This document shows positions 6,620 to 8,548 of a stretch of 8,548 nt of DNA, in pieces. The notes beneath the pieces are model-generated. The model did not search any database. It was not told where the DNA came from and saw nothing but the letters and a program-made list of their open reading frames with translations. Position numbers and translations under genes: made by a program. The number at the start of each line of letters is the position of its first letter. The first letter of the stretch is position 1. Source of the DNA: Alphaproteobacteria bacterium (GTDB lineage Bacteria; Pseudomonadota; Alphaproteobacteria; Micavibrionales; UBA2020); NCBI GenBank assembly GCA_029266795.1, contig JAQSWE010000238.1, positions 1 to 8,548 of the forward strand. The letters run 5' to 3'.

Positions 6620-6635
6620 TTAAAGACGTGGCCAG

Positions 6636-6664
6636 AATATAGCGGGATGTGCGGAAGTTGTATT
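6636..6664 (-). promoter_or_regulatory. Possible kdsB promoter in the kdsB-kup divergent region
   Basis: The divergent region 6606-6708 must hold signals for both genes. On the minus strand, TATATT (6636-6641, 5 of 6 to the consensus -10) is preceded after 17 nt by AATACA (6659-6664, only 3 of 6). It would give a leader of about 24 nt before kdsB. For kup, TTGCTG (6681-6686) and TAATTA (6704-6709) are 17 nt apart, but that pair would start transcription inside the annotated kup start. Both are weak calls. Confidence 0.27.
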
Positions 6665-6708
6665 TTGAAAAGATAACGCCTTGCTGAAGCACCTAAAATC
6701 TAATAATT

Positions 6709-8548
6709 ATGAAAATTATAAAAGACGCCAGCGGCTCCGGCACAGGACTTGTTGCCATGTCAGTTGGCGCCATCGGCGTCGTCTATGGCGATATCGGTAC
6801 GAGCCCACTGTATGCCTTCCGCGAGGCGATGCATGCCGTCGGCGCGCATCCTGATACGGGGGTGGCATTGCCGGACGTGCTGGGCATCCTGTCGCTGTTC
6901 CTGTGGTCGATGTTCCTGATCGTTACATTGAAATATGTGACCGTGCTGCTCCGCATCGATAACCGGGGCGAAGGCGGCACGCTCGCGCTGATGGCGCTCC
7001 CCCGCAGCGTGATCTACCGCAATACCATCGGCTTCCTGTTCCTTGGCATGGCGGGGGCGGCGCTGTTCTATGGCGACAGCATCATCACACCCGCCATCTC
7101 CGTCCTGTCGGCCGTGGAAGGAATGAACGTCGTCGTTTCGGGCTTTCAGCCCTATGTCGTGCCAGTGACGCTGCTGATTATCCTCTGCCTGTTCTTTTTC
7201 CAGTACAAAGGCACCGCGCAGGTATCGAAACTGTTTGGCCCCATCATGCTGCTGTGGTTTGGCGTGCTGGGCGTCACGGGGGCGAGCCATATCATGGACG
7301 ACCCGCGCGTGATCGCCGCGATCAATCCGTGGCATGCCGCCTATTTTGTCGCGACGCACGGTAAGGTCGCCTTTATCACCCTTGGTGCCATTTTCCTCTG
7401 CGTGACGGGGGCGGAGGCGATTTACGCCGATCTCGGCCATTTCGGCCGCAAGCCGATCCAGCTGGCATGGCTCTGGTATGTGTTCCCCTGCCTTGCGCTC
7501 AATTACCTCGGGCAGGGCGCGATGGTGCTCCATGACCCCTCCACGCTCGACAGCCCGTTCTTCAAGCTGGTCGGCGATACGTGGCAATTGCCGCTCGTCC
7601 TGCTTGCGGGATGTGCCACAGTGATCGCGAGCCAAGCCGTGATTACCGGCGCTTATTCCCTGACGCGTCAGGCGGTCAACCTTGGCCTGCTGCCGCGCAT
7701 GAAGATCATGCACACCTCTGACAAGCATTCCGGCCAGATTTACATGCCGCAGGTGAACTATTTCCTGATGTGCGGCGCGATTATCCTTGTGCTGCTGTTC
7801 AAGTCATCCTCGAACCTCGCCGCCGTGTATGGCATTAGCGTGGCTGGCGCGCTGTGCGTCGATGCGATCATGGGATTCTTCGTCGTATGGCAGATTCGCG
7901 AATGGACATTCCTCAAGACGGTGGCGATCTTCGGCGTCTTCCTTGCGCTGGACCTGCTGTTCCTCGGCTCCAACCTGCTGAAGCTGTTTCAGGGCGGCTG
8001 GGTGCCCCTCACCATGGCGACAATTCTGATTGTCATCATGACCACATGGATTCAGGGCACGTTTATCCTGTCGTCGCGCGCGCGTAAGCGTGAAGTGAAA
8101 ATCGAAAAATTCATCAGTGAATACAAGACGCGCTATCCCGATCTGCAGCGTGTCCATGGCTCGGCGTTCTTTTTTGCGGGCGATCCCAACCATACGCCCG
8201 CCGCGCTGCTGCAGAACATCCGCCACAACAAGGTGCTGCACCAGAACAACATCATCCTGTCGGTCAAGATCGAACCCTTCCCGCATGTGGCGCCCGAAGA
8301 CCGCGCGCTGGTCACGCACCTGAACGAAGAATTCAGCGTCGTCGTCCTGCGCTTCGGCTTCAAGGATCATCCCGACGTGCAGGAAGAGCTCATCAAGATG
8401 AACCGCGCGCATGACAACGGGATCGATTTCGATTGGGAAGACACCTCCCTGTTCCTCTCCCGCCGCTCGATCAAGTCGCACCCGAAATACGGCATGACGG
8501 GATGGCAGGACATTATCTACATCTGGCTGTCGAAACATGCGGCGGAAC
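6709..8548 (+). CDS. kup: Potassium uptake transporter Kup/Trk-D family (3' end beyond window)
   Basis: The first 613 codons of a KUP/HAK/KT-family K+ transporter (proton-coupled potassium uptake, inner membrane); no stop occurs before the right edge. E. coli Kup is 622 residues, so only a short tail should be missing. Signatures: GVVYGDIGTSPLYAF (23-37), IDNRGEGGTLALMAL (83-97), YGDSIITPAISVLSAVEG (121-138), VTGAEAIYADLGHFG (232-246) and GQIYMPQVNYFL (342-353). About twelve hydrophobic segments span residues 14-455, followed by the cytosolic C-terminal domain (about 455-613). The ATG at 6709 gives about 13 residues before the first membrane segment, as in E. coli Kup, but has no good RBS. 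An ATG at 6757 has AGGA 9 nt upstream but would start inside that segment. It is divergent from kdsB, and no relation between them is implied. Confidence 0.96.
   Translation, partial: MKIIKDASGSGTGLVAMSVGAIGVVYGDIGTSPLYAFREAMHAVGAHPDTGVALPDVLGILSLFLWSMFLIVTLKYVTVLLRIDNRGEGGTLALMALPRSVIYRNTIGFLFLGMAGAALFYGDSIITPAISVLSAVEGMNVVVSGFQPYVVPVTLLIILCLFFFQYKGTAQVSKLFGPIMLLWFGVLGVTGASHIMDDPRVIAAINPWHAAYFVATHGKVAFITLGAIFLCVTGAEAIYADLGHFGRKPIQLAWLWYVFPCLALNYLGQGAMVLHDPSTLDSPFFKLVGDTWQLPLVLLAGCATVIASQAVITGAYSLTRQAVNLGLLPRMKIMHTSDKHSGQIYMPQVNYFLMCGAIILVLLFKSSSNLAAVYGISVAGALCVDAIMGFFVVWQIREWTFLKTVAIFGVFLALDLLFLGSNLLKLFQGGWVPLTMATILIVIMTTWIQGTFILSSRARKREVKIEKFISEYKTRYPDLQRVHGSAFFFAGDPNHTPAALLQNIRHNKVLHQNNIILSVKIEPFPHVAPEDRALVTHLNEEFSVVVLRFGFKDHPDVQEELIKMNRAHDNGIDFDWEDTSLFLSRRSIKSHPKYGMTGWQDIIYIWLSKHAAE

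Noticed and set aside
6606..6692. N-terminal extension of KdsB by 29 residues
   Set aside because: It has no RBS and would consume the divergent promoter region. AAGGAG stands 8 nt before the ATG at 6605.
6760..7728. Minus-strand open frame of 322 codons opposite kup
   Set aside because: The plus strand encodes an unmistakable Kup in continuous frame. The antisense translation is a low-complexity mix of His, Arg, Asp and Gln.
7804..8538. Minus-strand open frame of 244 codons opposite the kup 3' part
   Set aside because: Antisense shadow of the Kup C-terminal region, with no supporting motif.
1..8548. Search for defence, CRISPR, retron or mobile-element structure
   Set aside because: I saw no arrayed repeats, transposase, integrase, reverse transcriptase or unusual non-coding block. 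Every stretch over 300 nt is explained by a gene.

Overview
The window is a GC-rich stretch of ordinary bacterial chromosome. Gene content and protein style point to an alphaproteobacterium. The pheA product is of the alphaproteobacterial kind (LESY in place of ESRP in the ACT domain), kdsB and pheA lie in one gene string, ftsK is followed closely by lolA, and a 63-residue protein resembles ones I associate with Rhodospirillales-like genomes. KdsB and LolA imply a Gram-negative outer membrane with Kdo-containing LPS and lipoproteins. I cannot place the organism below class level.

Layout: all genes from the left edge to about 6605 lie on the minus strand. One gene, kup, runs on the plus strand from 6709 off the right edge. 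Reading the minus strand in transcription order, the first cluster is kdsB (CMP-Kdo synthetase), a TfoX N-terminal-domain protein overlapping it by 1 nt, an unrecognised 260-aa protein with its own possible promoter, and pheA (prephenate dehydratase), closed by a hairpin plus T-tract at 3810-3836. Next is a 63-aa conserved small protein with its own RBS and a hairpin straddling its stop codon. The last cluster is ftsK (DNA translocase), an unrecognised exported 272-aa protein 14 nt downstream, and the N-terminal part of lolA, cut by the window edge. The 103-nt region 6606-6708 separates the divergent kdsB and kup starts.

The genes are mainly housekeeping: LPS precursor synthesis, phenylalanine synthesis, chromosome segregation at division, lipoprotein trafficking and potassium uptake. 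I see no mobile element, CRISPR array, tRNA, rRNA or clear defence system.

The most striking anomaly is pheA. It has lost about 38-40 codons in its middle, including the catalytic Thr-Arg-Phe segment, and the reading frame changes at the same point (about 4091-4097). It is either a real broken gene, which would predict phenylalanine dependence unless another enzyme substitutes, or an assembly error. The other points of interest are the two unrecognised proteins and an inverted repeat beside a perfect TATAAT box upstream of the 260-aa gene.
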